Shown here in pieces: positions 51,301-60,630 of a stretch of DNA of 64,000 bases. A program made the position numbers and the translations under genes. Position 1 is the stretch's first letter. Every line of letters starts with the position of its first letter. The notes beneath the pieces are model-generated. The model saw only the letters and a program-made list of their open reading frames with translations. It had not been told where the DNA came from and ran no database searches. The stretch is from Dichloromethanomonas sp964477085 (GTDB taxonomy: Bacteria > Bacillota > Desulfitobacteriia > Desulfitobacteriales > Syntrophobotulaceae): NCBI GenBank assembly GCA_964477085.1, contig CAYZDF010000004.1:1-64000 (forward strand). Reading direction: 5' to 3'.

Positions 51301-52017
51301 GTGAGGACTATTTCTATTTTACTCTACGGGTTATTGGCCGGGCTGGTTACGGGTGTTGGTGCTATTATTTCCATTCTGCTGGGGAAAATTACGAAGAAGG
51401 TGTTATCTATATCTTTGGGTTTTGCTTCAGGAATCATGATCGGAATATCCACCCTGGGGCTGATCCCTTCCAGTTTGGAAATGGGTAATACGTATATTTG
51501 TATTGCGGGGTTTATTGTTGGAGCATTATTTCTTTTCTTAATCGATATCTCAATTCCCCATGTACATAAGGCGGAGACAGATAGCAACAAGTATGTTAAG
51601 ATGGGATATTTTATCGCCTTAGGAATTACCTTGCACAATCTTCCTGAAGGGATCGCCATTGGAGCTACCCATGAGGTATCTCACCAGATGGGGATATATA
51701 CTGCAATTACCATCGGTTTACATAATATTGCTGAAGGTCTATGTGTTGCTATGCCCTTATGTTTAGGTAATGTACGGAAATCAAGAACTATTCTCATTAC
51801 GACCATGACAGGTCTATCCACACTCATAGGGACACTTTTAGGTATAATATTTGGACTCATATCTCCGTTAGTCATCGCCTTTTTCCTGGCGTTTGCGGCA
51901 GGGGCCATGATCTACATCAGCAGCGATGAACTGATTCCTAACAGTCATAGTTCCCACAGTGAATTCGCCAATGTAGGTATCATCTTTGGCTTTATTATTG
52001 CTTTGTTTTTATCTTAG
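51301..52017 (+). CDS. ZIP-family metal transporter
   Basis: A 238-residue eight-segment ZIP permease with the metal-binding helices HNLPEGIAIG and HNIAEGLCVA, and a His-poor loop (HVHKAETDSN). It probably imports Zn2+ or another divalent metal. GTG 51301 is the start, with GGGGTG overlapping; weak ribosome site. Confidence 0.9.
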   Translation: MRTISILLYGLLAGLVTGVGAIISILLGKITKKVLSISLGFASGIMIGISTLGLIPSSLEMGNTYICIAGFIVGALFLFLIDISIPHVHKAETDSNKYVKMGYFIALGITLHNLPEGIAIGATHEVSHQMGIYTAITIGLHNIAEGLCVAMPLCLGNVRKSRTILITTMTGLSTLIGTLLGIIFGLISPLVIAFFLAFAAGAMIYISSDELIPNSHSSHSEFANVGIIFGFIIALFLS

Positions 52018-52337
52018 AAAAACTCTCGATGTGTTATAGTTGCTGTTATGACATTATATAAAATGCATACTGCAGATTGGTTTGGGACTCAAAACAATGG
52101 CGCATGAATCAGAAGCTGAATAATAATGAATGCCACGATCTATACCGTCGTGGCATTCATTATGTATTTTTAGGTTTGTTGTTATTTCGTTTATAAATAT
52201 CCATATTATTTTGGAAAAAAAAGAAAATCTAAGTAACAGGTACATCTCCTCTTGGAATCGGAGCAGAGTATCGGTTATAATTCTGGGTGATGAACTTTGG
52301 TGAGGGAAGAGATGTCACATCAAAGAACAAAGATCAT
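52018..52337. other. Intergenic ZIP / sensor kinase
   Basis: Holds the hairpin AATGAATGCCACGA (52125-52138) / TCGTGGCATTCATT (52148-52161), a bidirectional terminator between converging genes. No gene is supported. Confidence 0.65.
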
Positions 52338-53942
52338 TCAATTTGAGTTGGCTTTAGGGAAATACAACGTAATCGTGGTGCCTTGGCCTAACTCACTCTC
52401 GACGTCGATCTCTCCTCCCCGCAGCCTGACAAGTTCAGATACGATAGCTAACCCAAGACCGGAACCCTGGCCTTTGGTCCGGGCCCGGGAACGATCTCCC
52501 CGGAAGAAGCGTTCGAAAATATGGGGTAAGTCTTCTGGTGTTATTCCTTTGCCATTATCCTTAACCAGAAGACGGATATGCGCAGGATCATCCTCAACCC
52601 TTATCTCGATAGTACCATGAGGCTCAGTATGCTGAATAGAATTGTTCAGCAAATTGTAGAGAATCTGCTTCAACTCGTCCGTTTTAAGCGGGAAAATCTG
52701 ATTATCCGGCAAAGAGATATGAGATATCTCCATAGCCCTGGTAAAAGTGCAACCGTTTAGCAGGAATACTCTTTCTTCCATGAGAGGCAAGATCAGCGGC
52801 ATGAGCTCAGGTAGAGTATCGCATAGGGTTGACGTGTTGTTCTGAGTCTCTTCTGTGTTTTCTGCTTCCTGGGAGATTCGATTGAGGGTGAGAAGTCCTT
52901 CCGTCAACCTGATAAGACGTTCCGTTTCGATGAGCATTGTTTTATGTGCCGAATCCAGAGTATCCCTATCTGTACACCCACTTCGCTGTAAGATTTCCAG
53001 AAAGCCTCTGATGGAAGTTAGAGGGGTCCGAAGCTCGTGCGATGCGTCGGCTATGAATCGCGCCATTCGATCTTTGGCTTTTCTTTCCGTGTTCAGTGCA
53101 TTTTCCATTTGGCCCAACATATGGTTCAGAGCCCCTCGAAGCTGCTCAATATCCGAGGATGTTTTCATATACGGTATTCTTAAGTTATAACGGCCACCTG
53201 CAATTTTTCGGGCAGTGGACGAAATATTAAGGAGAGGTTCAAGCGGTTTTTGAAGGGCGAAGGCAGTGAGAAGCGTACTTAATAGTAAAATAACGAGGGC
53301 ATTCAAGATGTAGCCTCTTAGATTTCGATCCAGTAAGAGGTCGGCCTGTGTTAAGGGTTCGCCGATCATAGCATAGCCTAAAATCGGTAGATCAATATCT
53401 TGATTGTCACCTGTGTTGAATTCAGATTGAATGATGAAAGCCAGATCTTCAAGCTGCTGACCGTAAATGGATGATATTGTGGTCAAAAGTACCGGCTTGA
53501 CCATAAGCATGTACTTTTCTTGGTTGGTTTCTCCTACGACGAAAGGTTGAGAAAGGACCGCTTTCTCATAAAGGTTAAATTTCAGATCTTGTTCCATAAA
53601 GTCTGGCATGGTCGTGTACATCTTACCATAACTATGCACCATGAACCTGAGCTTGGCATCAGGGCCATAGAAGGCAACGAAATTGCCAGGGCGAAGTTCT
53701 GCGAATCTTCCCGGCGGTAAGTTATCCCCCATAAGCCAATTGATCATAATGCTTCGGATGGAGTGATAGTCGGAAAGCAGATTCTGTTCAACGCTTTGGT
53801 AGAGGGAATTTTTTAAAGAATGGTACTGAATTGAACCAATCAAGGTAAAGAAAATAATGTGGCAGACCCAGAACCGCAATAAGAGCTGACCTACCAGGGA
53901 GTTTCTCCAGTTATGAAAGCCTGACATCAATTTGGTGAGCAT
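52338..53942 (-). CDS. Sensor histidine kinase
   Basis: A 534-residue membrane kinase: N-terminal segment (LLLRFWVCHIIFFTLIG), an extracytoplasmic sensor domain of about 160 residues, a second segment near 210-230, HAMP, HisKA with DASHELRTPLTSIRGF, and HATPase with NLLNNSIQHT, VKDNGKGITPEDLPHIFERF and GSGLGLAIV. All boxes N, G1, F and G2 are present. It follows the response regulator and phosphorylates it; signal unknown. Confidence 0.92.
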   Translation of the reverse strand: MLTKLMSGFHNWRNSLVGQLLLRFWVCHIIFFTLIGSIQYHSLKNSLYQSVEQNLLSDYHSIRSIMINWLMGDNLPPGRFAELRPGNFVAFYGPDAKLRFMVHSYGKMYTTMPDFMEQDLKFNLYEKAVLSQPFVVGETNQEKYMLMVKPVLLTTISSIYGQQLEDLAFIIQSEFNTGDNQDIDLPILGYAMIGEPLTQADLLLDRNLRGYILNALVILLLSTLLTAFALQKPLEPLLNISSTARKIAGGRYNLRIPYMKTSSDIEQLRGALNHMLGQMENALNTERKAKDRMARFIADASHELRTPLTSIRGFLEILQRSGCTDRDTLDSAHKTMLIETERLIRLTEGLLTLNRISQEAENTEETQNNTSTLCDTLPELMPLILPLMEERVFLLNGCTFTRAMEISHISLPDNQIFPLKTDELKQILYNLLNNSIQHTEPHGTIEIRVEDDPAHIRLLVKDNGKGITPEDLPHIFERFFRGDRSRARTKGQGSGLGLAIVSELVRLRGGEIDVESELGQGTTITLYFPKANSN

Positions 53943-53990
53943 AATAGGGTTTCTCCAGTTTCATTAATATATTAGTTTTACTGATGTGGA

Positions 53991-54671
53991 CTATTCAGCT
54001 TGTAAACGGTAGCCTAACCCTCTGACCGTCTTAATCAGGACATGTGCGGAGTCTCCCAGCTTCTCTCTGAGATAACGGATGTAAACTTCGACGATATTAT
54101 CCTCACCTTCGAAGTCATATCCCCAGACGTGGATTAATATTTTATCCTTGCTTAAGGTCTGATTGGCATTCCAAAGGAGATAAGATAAAAGTTTGTATTC
54201 AGTAGGCGAAAGATGAAGGACGTTTTCATCAAGTGCGATCGTCTTCTTCAAATCATCAACCGTAAATCTTCCGATTGTTCTTATACCTGAAAGGTCAGGA
54301 AAACGGTTCCTTAATTGTACTTCAATCCGGGCTAAGAGTTCATCAAAATAAAAAGGTTTGACCAGATAATCATTAGCGCCCAGTCTTAACCCTTTCACAA
54401 TGTCTTGAGAAGTATCTTTAGCTGTAAGCATGATCATGGAAGCCCCGGAGATTTCAGGGATGGCTTGACATAGTTCATAACCATCCATGACAGGCATCAT
54501 AATGTCCAGGATGATGATATGAGGCTCAAAAATGGGGATAAGCTGCAGTGCGATTTCACCATCCTCCGCTGTCTGCACCTCGTATCCCTCCTGCTTAAGC
54601 CCCAGACTCAGCATCTGACGAATAGAAGGATCGTCATCGACAACCAGTATTTTGAACTTAATTCCTGACAT
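53991..54671 (-). CDS. OmpR/PhoB-family response regulator
   Basis: A 226-residue regulator: receiver with DDDPSIRQ, phosphoacceptor in HIIILDIMMPVMDGYE (Asp about 53), SMIMLTAKD and DYLVKPF, and a winged helix with EYKLLSYLLWNANQTL and VEVYIRYLREKLG. It is the first gene of a regulator-kinase operon, 48 bases before the kinase. Confidence 0.94.
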   Translation of the reverse strand: MSGIKFKILVVDDDPSIRQMLSLGLKQEGYEVQTAEDGEIALQLIPIFEPHIIILDIMMPVMDGYELCQAIPEISGASMIMLTAKDTSQDIVKGLRLGANDYLVKPFYFDELLARIEVQLRNRFPDLSGIRTIGRFTVDDLKKTIALDENVLHLSPTEYKLLSYLLWNANQTLSKDKILIHVWGYDFEGEDNIVEVYIRYLREKLGDSAHVLIKTVRGLGYRLQAE

Positions 54672-54885
54672 TTAGGTTATCCTCCATAAGGTATTACTCA
54701 AAAAAGTAATAAAAAGTAACAAAAGAATATATCGTTTTTACACGTTCTTGTCTATGATGTTTTGATATGTGTATCTTAATATTAATAAACCAAGCTGAAA
54801 AGAAACTTAAAAGAGTTTATGATATAATTTAACAGATAAAGGTTTATGGTGTTATTATTACATATTTTAAGAAAGGATGATACGA

Positions 54886-55194
54886 ATGGCAATTGTAGCA
54901 GTTAACATGGTACCTCTCGGGGTGGGGTCAAGCGTCAGTAAATATGTTGCAGCAGCAGAGAAAGTTATTGTCGATCGTCCCGGGGTTAAACGTCAAGTTG
55001 GACCAATGTTCACCACTCTGGAAGGAGACCTGGATGAGGTCATGCAGGCTATCAGGGAAATGCAGGAAGCTGTTTTTGCTACGGGTGTGGATCGAGTCAT
55101 AACCACCATTAAAATTGATGACAGACGCGACAAGAATGCCACGATGGATGCTAAGCTCGCTTCTTTGAATGCCAAGTTAGAAACTAAAGAATAA
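54886..55194 (+). CDS. MTH1187/YkoF-type thiamine-binding protein
   Basis: A 102-residue protein of the MTH1187 family (ferredoxin-like fold, thiamine binding in YkoF): AIVAVNMVPLGVGSSVSKYV, VGPMFTTLEGDLDEVMQAIR and DRVITTIKIDDRRDK. ATG 54886 follows AAAGGATG. A terminator with long arms (AAACGGAAG-type) follows at about 55,280-55,333. Confidence 0.82.
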   Translation: MAIVAVNMVPLGVGSSVSKYVAAAEKVIVDRPGVKRQVGPMFTTLEGDLDEVMQAIREMQEAVFATGVDRVITTIKIDDRRDKNATMDAKLASLNAKLETKE

Positions 55195-55360
55195 TCACAA
55201 TAAGTAAAGTGGTTTTGTGGATTTACCTAATGTGTAAAATTGAAAAGTACTAAATAAAAGACTTAATTAAGCGAATAAAAAACGGGAAGTGGCTGGTTAC
55301 ATTTTAGAAATGCAGCTGCTTCCGTTTTACTTTTGGTGTAGTTATTATTTTATGTTGTAA

Positions 55361-56020
55361 TTAAAGTAGCCGCATCCCGTTGATCACCAATTCGAACTTA
55401 AGCCTGAGGAATTCAGCGGCTCGCCGACATAAGATCATTCGCGTCAGGAAGATCTCAAAATAATCCATGACAGAACAGATGGTATTGTCGATCTCCAGCT
55501 TAAGCGAAGCCGTCCGTTCTTTTTCATTGATGGTTATCCCTGACTCGGTAACAGCATAGTTAACTCGATCATGGATATCGAAGGTCGCGAATTCCGGATT
55601 ACGAACCCGGCTCCGTCGGACATCACTTTTATCGGCAAGGATGAGGGCGGCTGCAATAGAGTTAACCGGCATGGATGTTGCTTCATCGTGGTTGCCGATG
55701 GCAGAAATCACTGATGCAATTTCATTGGGATCCATATTCAATTCGTTCAGAATGTGAAAAGCCATCAAGGCACCGCTATGGGCGTGATCGATCCGGTTGA
55801 CAACATTGCCAATATCATGCATGAAGGCAGCGATCCGGACCAGTTCGATATCACGTTCAGGGTAATCCAGTAACCTAAGGATATCTGCTGCAGTATCAGC
55901 GGTCTTCGCAGCATGCTGAAAGGAATGCTCCGTATAGCCCATTACACCCAGAACATCGTTACCCCTCTGTATATAGACCTTGACTTTAGGGTTATTCTTA
56001 ATATCTTCAAATGTTATCAT
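55361..56020 (-). CDS. HD-domain phosphohydrolase
   Basis: A 219-residue HD protein with metal ligands H (TEHSFQHAAKT), HD (FMHDIGNVVN), and DHAHSGA, and a later D (DKSDVRRSRV). It probably hydrolyses nucleotides or phosphoesters; substrate unknown. ATG 56020 follows AAAGGAGATG; the frame reaches 56047 without a ribosome site. Confidence 0.82.
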   Translation of the reverse strand: MITFEDIKNNPKVKVYIQRGNDVLGVMGYTEHSFQHAAKTADTAADILRLLDYPERDIELVRIAAFMHDIGNVVNRIDHAHSGALMAFHILNELNMDPNEIASVISAIGNHDEATSMPVNSIAAALILADKSDVRRSRVRNPEFATFDIHDRVNYAVTESGITINEKERTASLKLEIDNTICSVMDYFEIFLTRMILCRRAAEFLRLKFELVINGMRLL

Positions 56021-56260
56021 TTTCTCATCTCCTTTTTCTGAGATCACTGCGTATTATATGGTGATCTCCTTATATTATGTCATCATCTTAAGGTTATATA
56101 ACCCGTTTCACTCAAAAGTAGTCTTCTGTCTCTTATTGCGAATTTTGGGTCCCTTGGGGCCGCATAGACTTATGATTGGGACATAGTTAATTTATGTGAG
56201 AATTAATGCTAAAATAATATGTTAATACGTTTAATTTTTACAACGAAAAGTGGTGGTAGA

Positions 56261-59200
56261 ATGCCTACAAATAAACTGAAAGAAAAGCTTAAGCATAAGA
56301 TCCTCATTTTGGACGGAGCGATGGGAACCATGCTCCAGCAAAAGAACCTCACGGCTAAGGATTTTGGGGGTCCGGACTTGGAAGGGTGTAACGAGATCCT
56401 GAATATTACCTGCCCGGAAGTCGTAAGAGCTATTCACGAATCTTACCTGGAAGCAGGGGCTGATATCATTGAAACCAACTCTTTTGGAGCTACCAGGGTA
56501 GTACTAAGGGAGTATGATCTTAATGATCGAGATATCGAGTTAAATATAGCTGCTGCTAAGCTTGCCCTTCAAGCTGCTGAACAATGGTCTACGGCGCAAA
56601 AGCCCCGCTTTGTGGCAGGGTCCATGGGACCGACTACGAAAATGTTGTCTTTGACGGGGGGCATCTCGTTTGAAGAATTAGCAGAAGCTTATTATCGACA
56701 GGCTTTGGGCTTATTGGAAGGAGGGGTGGATTTACTCCTCTTGGAAACTTGTCAGGATACGCTTAATGTCAAGGCAGCAGGAATTGGCATTAACAAAGCT
56801 ATGCAAGAATTACATGAAGAAGTACCCATCATGATATCATGTACGATTGAATCGGCTGGTACGATGCTTGGCGGCCAAAATATCGAAGCTTTTTATACAT
56901 CAATAAGACATTTAAATCCCCTGGCTATAGGCCTGAACTGTGGTACCGGAGCAGAGATGATGAATGACCATATTCGGACTCTTGATAGCATTGCCAGCTG
57001 TGCCATCAGCTGCTATCCCAATGCAGGACTGCCTGATGAAGAGGGAGTTTATCGGGAGTCGCCGGAGGAATTCGCTAAAAAGATCAGAAGATTTGCTGAG
57101 AATGGCTGGCTCAATATTGCTGGCGGCTGCTGTGGTACAACTGATGCTCATATTAAGGCCTTGGCAGCTGCATTAGAAGATGTCATCCCACGAAAGAACG
57201 TGGCTAAGGATAAAAGCAGTGTCTCTGGCATAGAAGTGGTTTGGCCGGGAGAAGATAACCGACCCCTTTTAGTCGGTGAGCGCTCCAATGTGATTGGTTC
57301 CCGTAAGTTCAGAGACTTGATCACGAATGGACGGTTGGAAGAAGCATCAGAAATAGCCCGAGGGCAGGTTAAAAAAGGTGCTCAGATCGTCGATATTTGT
57401 GTGGCCAATCCTGATCGGGACGAACTGCAGGATATGATGAATTTCCTGCCCTATGTTGTGAACAAGGTCAAAGCTCCACTGATGCTGGATTCGACCGATC
57501 CGGATGTCCTGGAAGCAGGTCTTAAGCTTACCCAAGGGAAAGCGATCATCAACTCGATTAACCTGGAAAATGGGCTGGAACGTTTTGAAAATGTTGTTCC
57601 TCTTATTCAAAAATATGGCGCTGCCGTGGTGGTCGGGACTATCGATGAAGAGGGGATGGCCTTGACCAGAGAGCGTAAGCTTGCTGTCGCTGAACGCTCT
57701 TGCGATATCCTTGTGAATCGGTTTGGTTTACTTCCGAGTGATATTATCTTCGATCCCCTTACTTTCCCGGTTGGAACAGGAGATGCCAAATATTTAGGGT
57801 CTGCCGTGGAAACGATTGAAGGACTTAGACTGATCAAAAGCAAGATATCTCAGTGTAAGACTATCCTGGGCATTAGTAATATATCTTTTGGTCTGCCTGC
57901 TGCCGGCAGGGAAGTACTGAATGCTGTTTTTGTCTATTTAAATACACTCGCAGGGCTGGACTATGCGATCGTCAACGCTGAAAAACTTGAAAGGTATGCT
58001 TCGATTCCACCTGAAGAAAAAAAGTTAGCCGAAGACTTACTGCTCAGGACCAGCGATCAAACCCTTAAAGCCTTTACCGAGTTTTATCGGGAGAAGAAGG
58101 TTGCGGAGAAACATCAATCACCAACCTTAAGTTTGGAAGAACGTTTAGCTCAATATATTGTTGAAGGAGCTAAAGATGGGCTGGAAACCGATCTGAGTGA
58201 AGCTTTGAAAACATATAAACCCATGCAGATTATCAACGGCCCTCTGCTCAAAGGGATGGAGGAAGTTGGTAAGCTCTTTAATCAAAACCAGCTTATCGTA
58301 GCGGAGGTCTTACAAAGTGCTGAGGTGATGAAGGCAGCAGTAAGCATCCTTGAACCTTATATGGAGAAAGTGGAGGAAGCGGTCAAAGGAAAAGTGCTTC
58401 TGGCGACAGTCAAAGGAGATGTCCATGATATTGGAAAAAATCTTGTGGAAATAATACTGGCCAATAATGGTTACCAGGTTGTCAATCTGGGCGTAAAAGT
58501 CAGTTCGGAACAGCTCATAGAGGCCAGTCGCAAAGAAAAACCTGATGTTATCGGCTTGTCAGGTCTTCTGGTCAAATCAGTGCAGCAGATGCTTTTAAGT
58601 GCTCAGGATTTGCGTGATGCCGGTATTGATATCCCGCTCATACTGGGAGGAGCAGCTTTAAGTCGTAAATTTACGGAAGAACGCATCGCTCCTGTATATC
58701 AAGGTGAGGTGCTTTATGCTAAAGATGCCATGAATAGCCTTGGCCTTTTACACAACCTTTTAGATAAGAAAAAGGAACATCAGCCAAAGGGCTCTTCTAA
58801 TATTAATGTTAAAGATCCGGACCGTACGGATAAGGATTATCTAGAGGTGCCTAAGAACATTCAATCTCAAAACTGTGAGCCTGAGTATAAGCAATTGCCT
58901 AAAATGCAGGAATCACAAAATACACCACCCCTAACGCAAAGCGGAATCTTCTCCAAAACAGCAGAGTCCTGGGGTTTCACTATCTATAAACCTACCCGCT
59001 TAGAAAGACAAGTGCTTCTAAACTATCCGCTTGAAGATATCATTCCATATTTTAATATCAACCAATTCCTGCAACGTCATTTGGGGGTGCATAAACAGAT
59101 TGAAAGCTATAATGACAAAAAAGAGGAATTTGCCCAGGTAGTCCGTAATTATCTGGACGAGATTACGGAAAAAGAACTGATTTCGGCTAACGGGGTTTAT

Positions 59201-59764
59201 ATGTTCTATCCATCATACGCTGACGGTGATACGATCTATATCCTGGACCCCAGGGATGAACAAAACGTGCTGGAGGAATTCTCTTTCCCACGCCAGAAGG
59301 CTGGCAATAGACTCTGTCTCGCTGATTTTATTAAACCGAAAATGGATAGAGAACCTGATTACATCGGATTTTTTGCAGTAACAACAGGCTTAGGGATCAA
59401 GGAACTGGCCCAGAATTATAAGGAGGCAGGACAATATCTAAAGTCCTTCCTCATTCAGGCTATGTCTTTGGAATTTGCAGAGGCCTTTGCTGAGCATCTG
59501 CATGAAAAGCTGCGGCAAATCTGGGGGCTGCCTGAAAACAAGACATGCCAGAATGAACGGTCCAAAACTCAATATCAAGGTATTAGAGTATCTCCAGGTT
59601 ATCCGATATACCCGGTGCTGGAAGATCAACGTAAGATTTTCCGGCTTCTCAGACCGGAAGATGCTGGAATAAACCTAACAGAGAGTCTGATGATGGACCC
59701 CGAAGCTTCAATCTCTGCGCTGGTTTTTTCCCATCCCAAAGCCAGATATTTTAGCTTATCATAA
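56261..59764 (+). CDS. metH: Cobalamin-dependent methionine synthase
   Basis: A 1167-residue MetH with all modules: homocysteine S-methyltransferase (about 1-310; ETNSFGATR, GLNCGTG, GGCCGTT zinc site), pterin-binding (about 340-590; GERSNVIGSRKF, MLDSTDPDVLEAGLKL), B12 cap and B12 domain (about 640-860; DVHDIGKNLVEII with the cobalt-ligand His), and the C-terminal reactivation domain (about 920-1150). A spacer near 860-910 is poorly conserved. It makes methionine from homocysteine and methyltetrahydrofolate. ATG 56261 follows GGTGG. No SAM riboswitch or B12 riboswitch is seen. Confidence 0.95.
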   Translation: MPTNKLKEKLKHKILILDGAMGTMLQQKNLTAKDFGGPDLEGCNEILNITCPEVVRAIHESYLEAGADIIETNSFGATRVVLREYDLNDRDIELNIAAAKLALQAAEQWSTAQKPRFVAGSMGPTTKMLSLTGGISFEELAEAYYRQALGLLEGGVDLLLLETCQDTLNVKAAGIGINKAMQELHEEVPIMISCTIESAGTMLGGQNIEAFYTSIRHLNPLAIGLNCGTGAEMMNDHIRTLDSIASCAISCYPNAGLPDEEGVYRESPEEFAKKIRRFAENGWLNIAGGCCGTTDAHIKALAAALEDVIPRKNVAKDKSSVSGIEVVWPGEDNRPLLVGERSNVIGSRKFRDLITNGRLEEASEIARGQVKKGAQIVDICVANPDRDELQDMMNFLPYVVNKVKAPLMLDSTDPDVLEAGLKLTQGKAIINSINLENGLERFENVVPLIQKYGAAVVVGTIDEEGMALTRERKLAVAERSCDILVNRFGLLPSDIIFDPLTFPVGTGDAKYLGSAVETIEGLRLIKSKISQCKTILGISNISFGLPAAGREVLNAVFVYLNTLAGLDYAIVNAEKLERYASIPPEEKKLAEDLLLRTSDQTLKAFTEFYREKKVAEKHQSPTLSLEERLAQYIVEGAKDGLETDLSEALKTYKPMQIINGPLLKGMEEVGKLFNQNQLIVAEVLQSAEVMKAAVSILEPYMEKVEEAVKGKVLLATVKGDVHDIGKNLVEIILANNGYQVVNLGVKVSSEQLIEASRKEKPDVIGLSGLLVKSVQQMLLSAQDLRDAGIDIPLILGGAALSRKFTEERIAPVYQGEVLYAKDAMNSLGLLHNLLDKKKEHQPKGSSNINVKDPDRTDKDYLEVPKNIQSQNCEPEYKQLPKMQESQNTPPLTQSGIFSKTAESWGFTIYKPTRLERQVLLNYPLEDIIPYFNINQFLQRHLGVHKQIESYNDKKEEFAQVVRNYLDEITEKELISANGVYMFYPSYADGDTIYILDPRDEQNVLEEFSFPRQKAGNRLCLADFIKPKMDREPDYIGFFAVTTGLGIKELAQNYKEAGQYLKSFLIQAMSLEFAEAFAEHLHEKLRQIWGLPENKTCQNERSKTQYQGIRVSPGYPIYPVLEDQRKIFRLLRPEDAGINLTESLMMDPEASISALVFSHPKARYFSLS

Positions 59765-59789
59765 TCTTATATAAACATAGCAAAGAAAA

Positions 59790-59825
59790 AACCGGATGTA
59801 TCTGAATAGAGCTGATATATCCGGT
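59790..59825. terminator. Terminator metH / repeat protein
   Basis: Arms AACCGGATGTATC / GATATATCCGGTT (59790-59825), with T and A runs on both sides, serving converging genes. Confidence 0.7.
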
Positions 59826-59859
59826 TATTATTATCTTAAAGAAAAGTAGAAATCATATT

Positions 59860-60456
59860 CTATTCAAAATCGTACCCAAAGTTATGCCTTCTTTTGTTGA
59901 ATAGACTGGAATTATAGTTCATAAACGGATTCGTATTTTGTTCCGGTTGCTGGAATGTATTCGGCATGACTGGAGTTTGGGGCGGAACTTGGAGTGGAAC
60001 CTGAGGTGTACCTTGAGGTGGAACCTGATTACCTGGGGTTAGAATGACCAGATTGCCTTTTTTGGTCTTTTTTGCTTTCTTGACTTTAGGGGACTTAATA
60101 ATATCTTTAAGACTCTTCATTTTTTTCTTGGGTTTCTCGACTTTTATTGTCTTGTCAGGAGAGTTTTGAACAGGCGGAGAAGGAAGGACATCTTTGAGTG
60201 GACTGCTATTGGCAGTATTCAAATTAACCTTATAAAGCATTCTATTGAGAAGCGGATAGCCGACTTTATTAAATAACATCATACCCGTCCGGCGTGCAAT
60301 GGGGATACCTATCCTTCTGGCAATGGGAAGACCTACCTTTTTGGCGAGAGGTATACCGACCTTTTCAGCAACCAAAGGCCCCACCCTTGGACCTATTTCC
60401 CTCATGATCAGGGGGGCAACTTTTTGCAAAAGATAGGAGGTTTGGGTTGGTTCCAT
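59860..60456 (-). CDS. Repeat-containing hypothetical protein
   Basis: A 198-residue protein. Residues about 18-70 carry a near-perfect eight-residue repeat of the form xxxGxPxA (VGPLVAEK, VGIPLAKK, VGLPIARR, IGIPIARR, TGMMLFNK, VGYPLLNR). The middle is lysine-rich (KVEKPKKKMKSLKD, SPKVKKAKKTKK) and the tail is Pro/Gln-rich (PPQGTPQVPLQVPPQTP). No family is recognised; the features suggest a spore or nucleoid-type structural protein, which is inference. GGAGG precedes ATG 60456. Confidence 0.65.
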   Translation of the reverse strand: MEPTQTSYLLQKVAPLIMREIGPRVGPLVAEKVGIPLAKKVGLPIARRIGIPIARRTGMMLFNKVGYPLLNRMLYKVNLNTANSSPLKDVLPSPPVQNSPDKTIKVEKPKKKMKSLKDIIKSPKVKKAKKTKKGNLVILTPGNQVPPQGTPQVPLQVPPQTPVMPNTFQQPEQNTNPFMNYNSSLFNKRRHNFGYDFE

Positions 60457-60630
60457 ATAAATGATACCTCCTTATGGTTTATATGGTAAATAATTACATT
60501 TAAAGGATATGCATATCGTACCAAATGGTGTCTGTACCATTAAAATAGTCCCTATGTTATTCATTAAATACCTTTTAGCTCGGCTAACCAATAAATTTTT
60601 TGTCTTTAACACAACATATTAGTCACTTGC

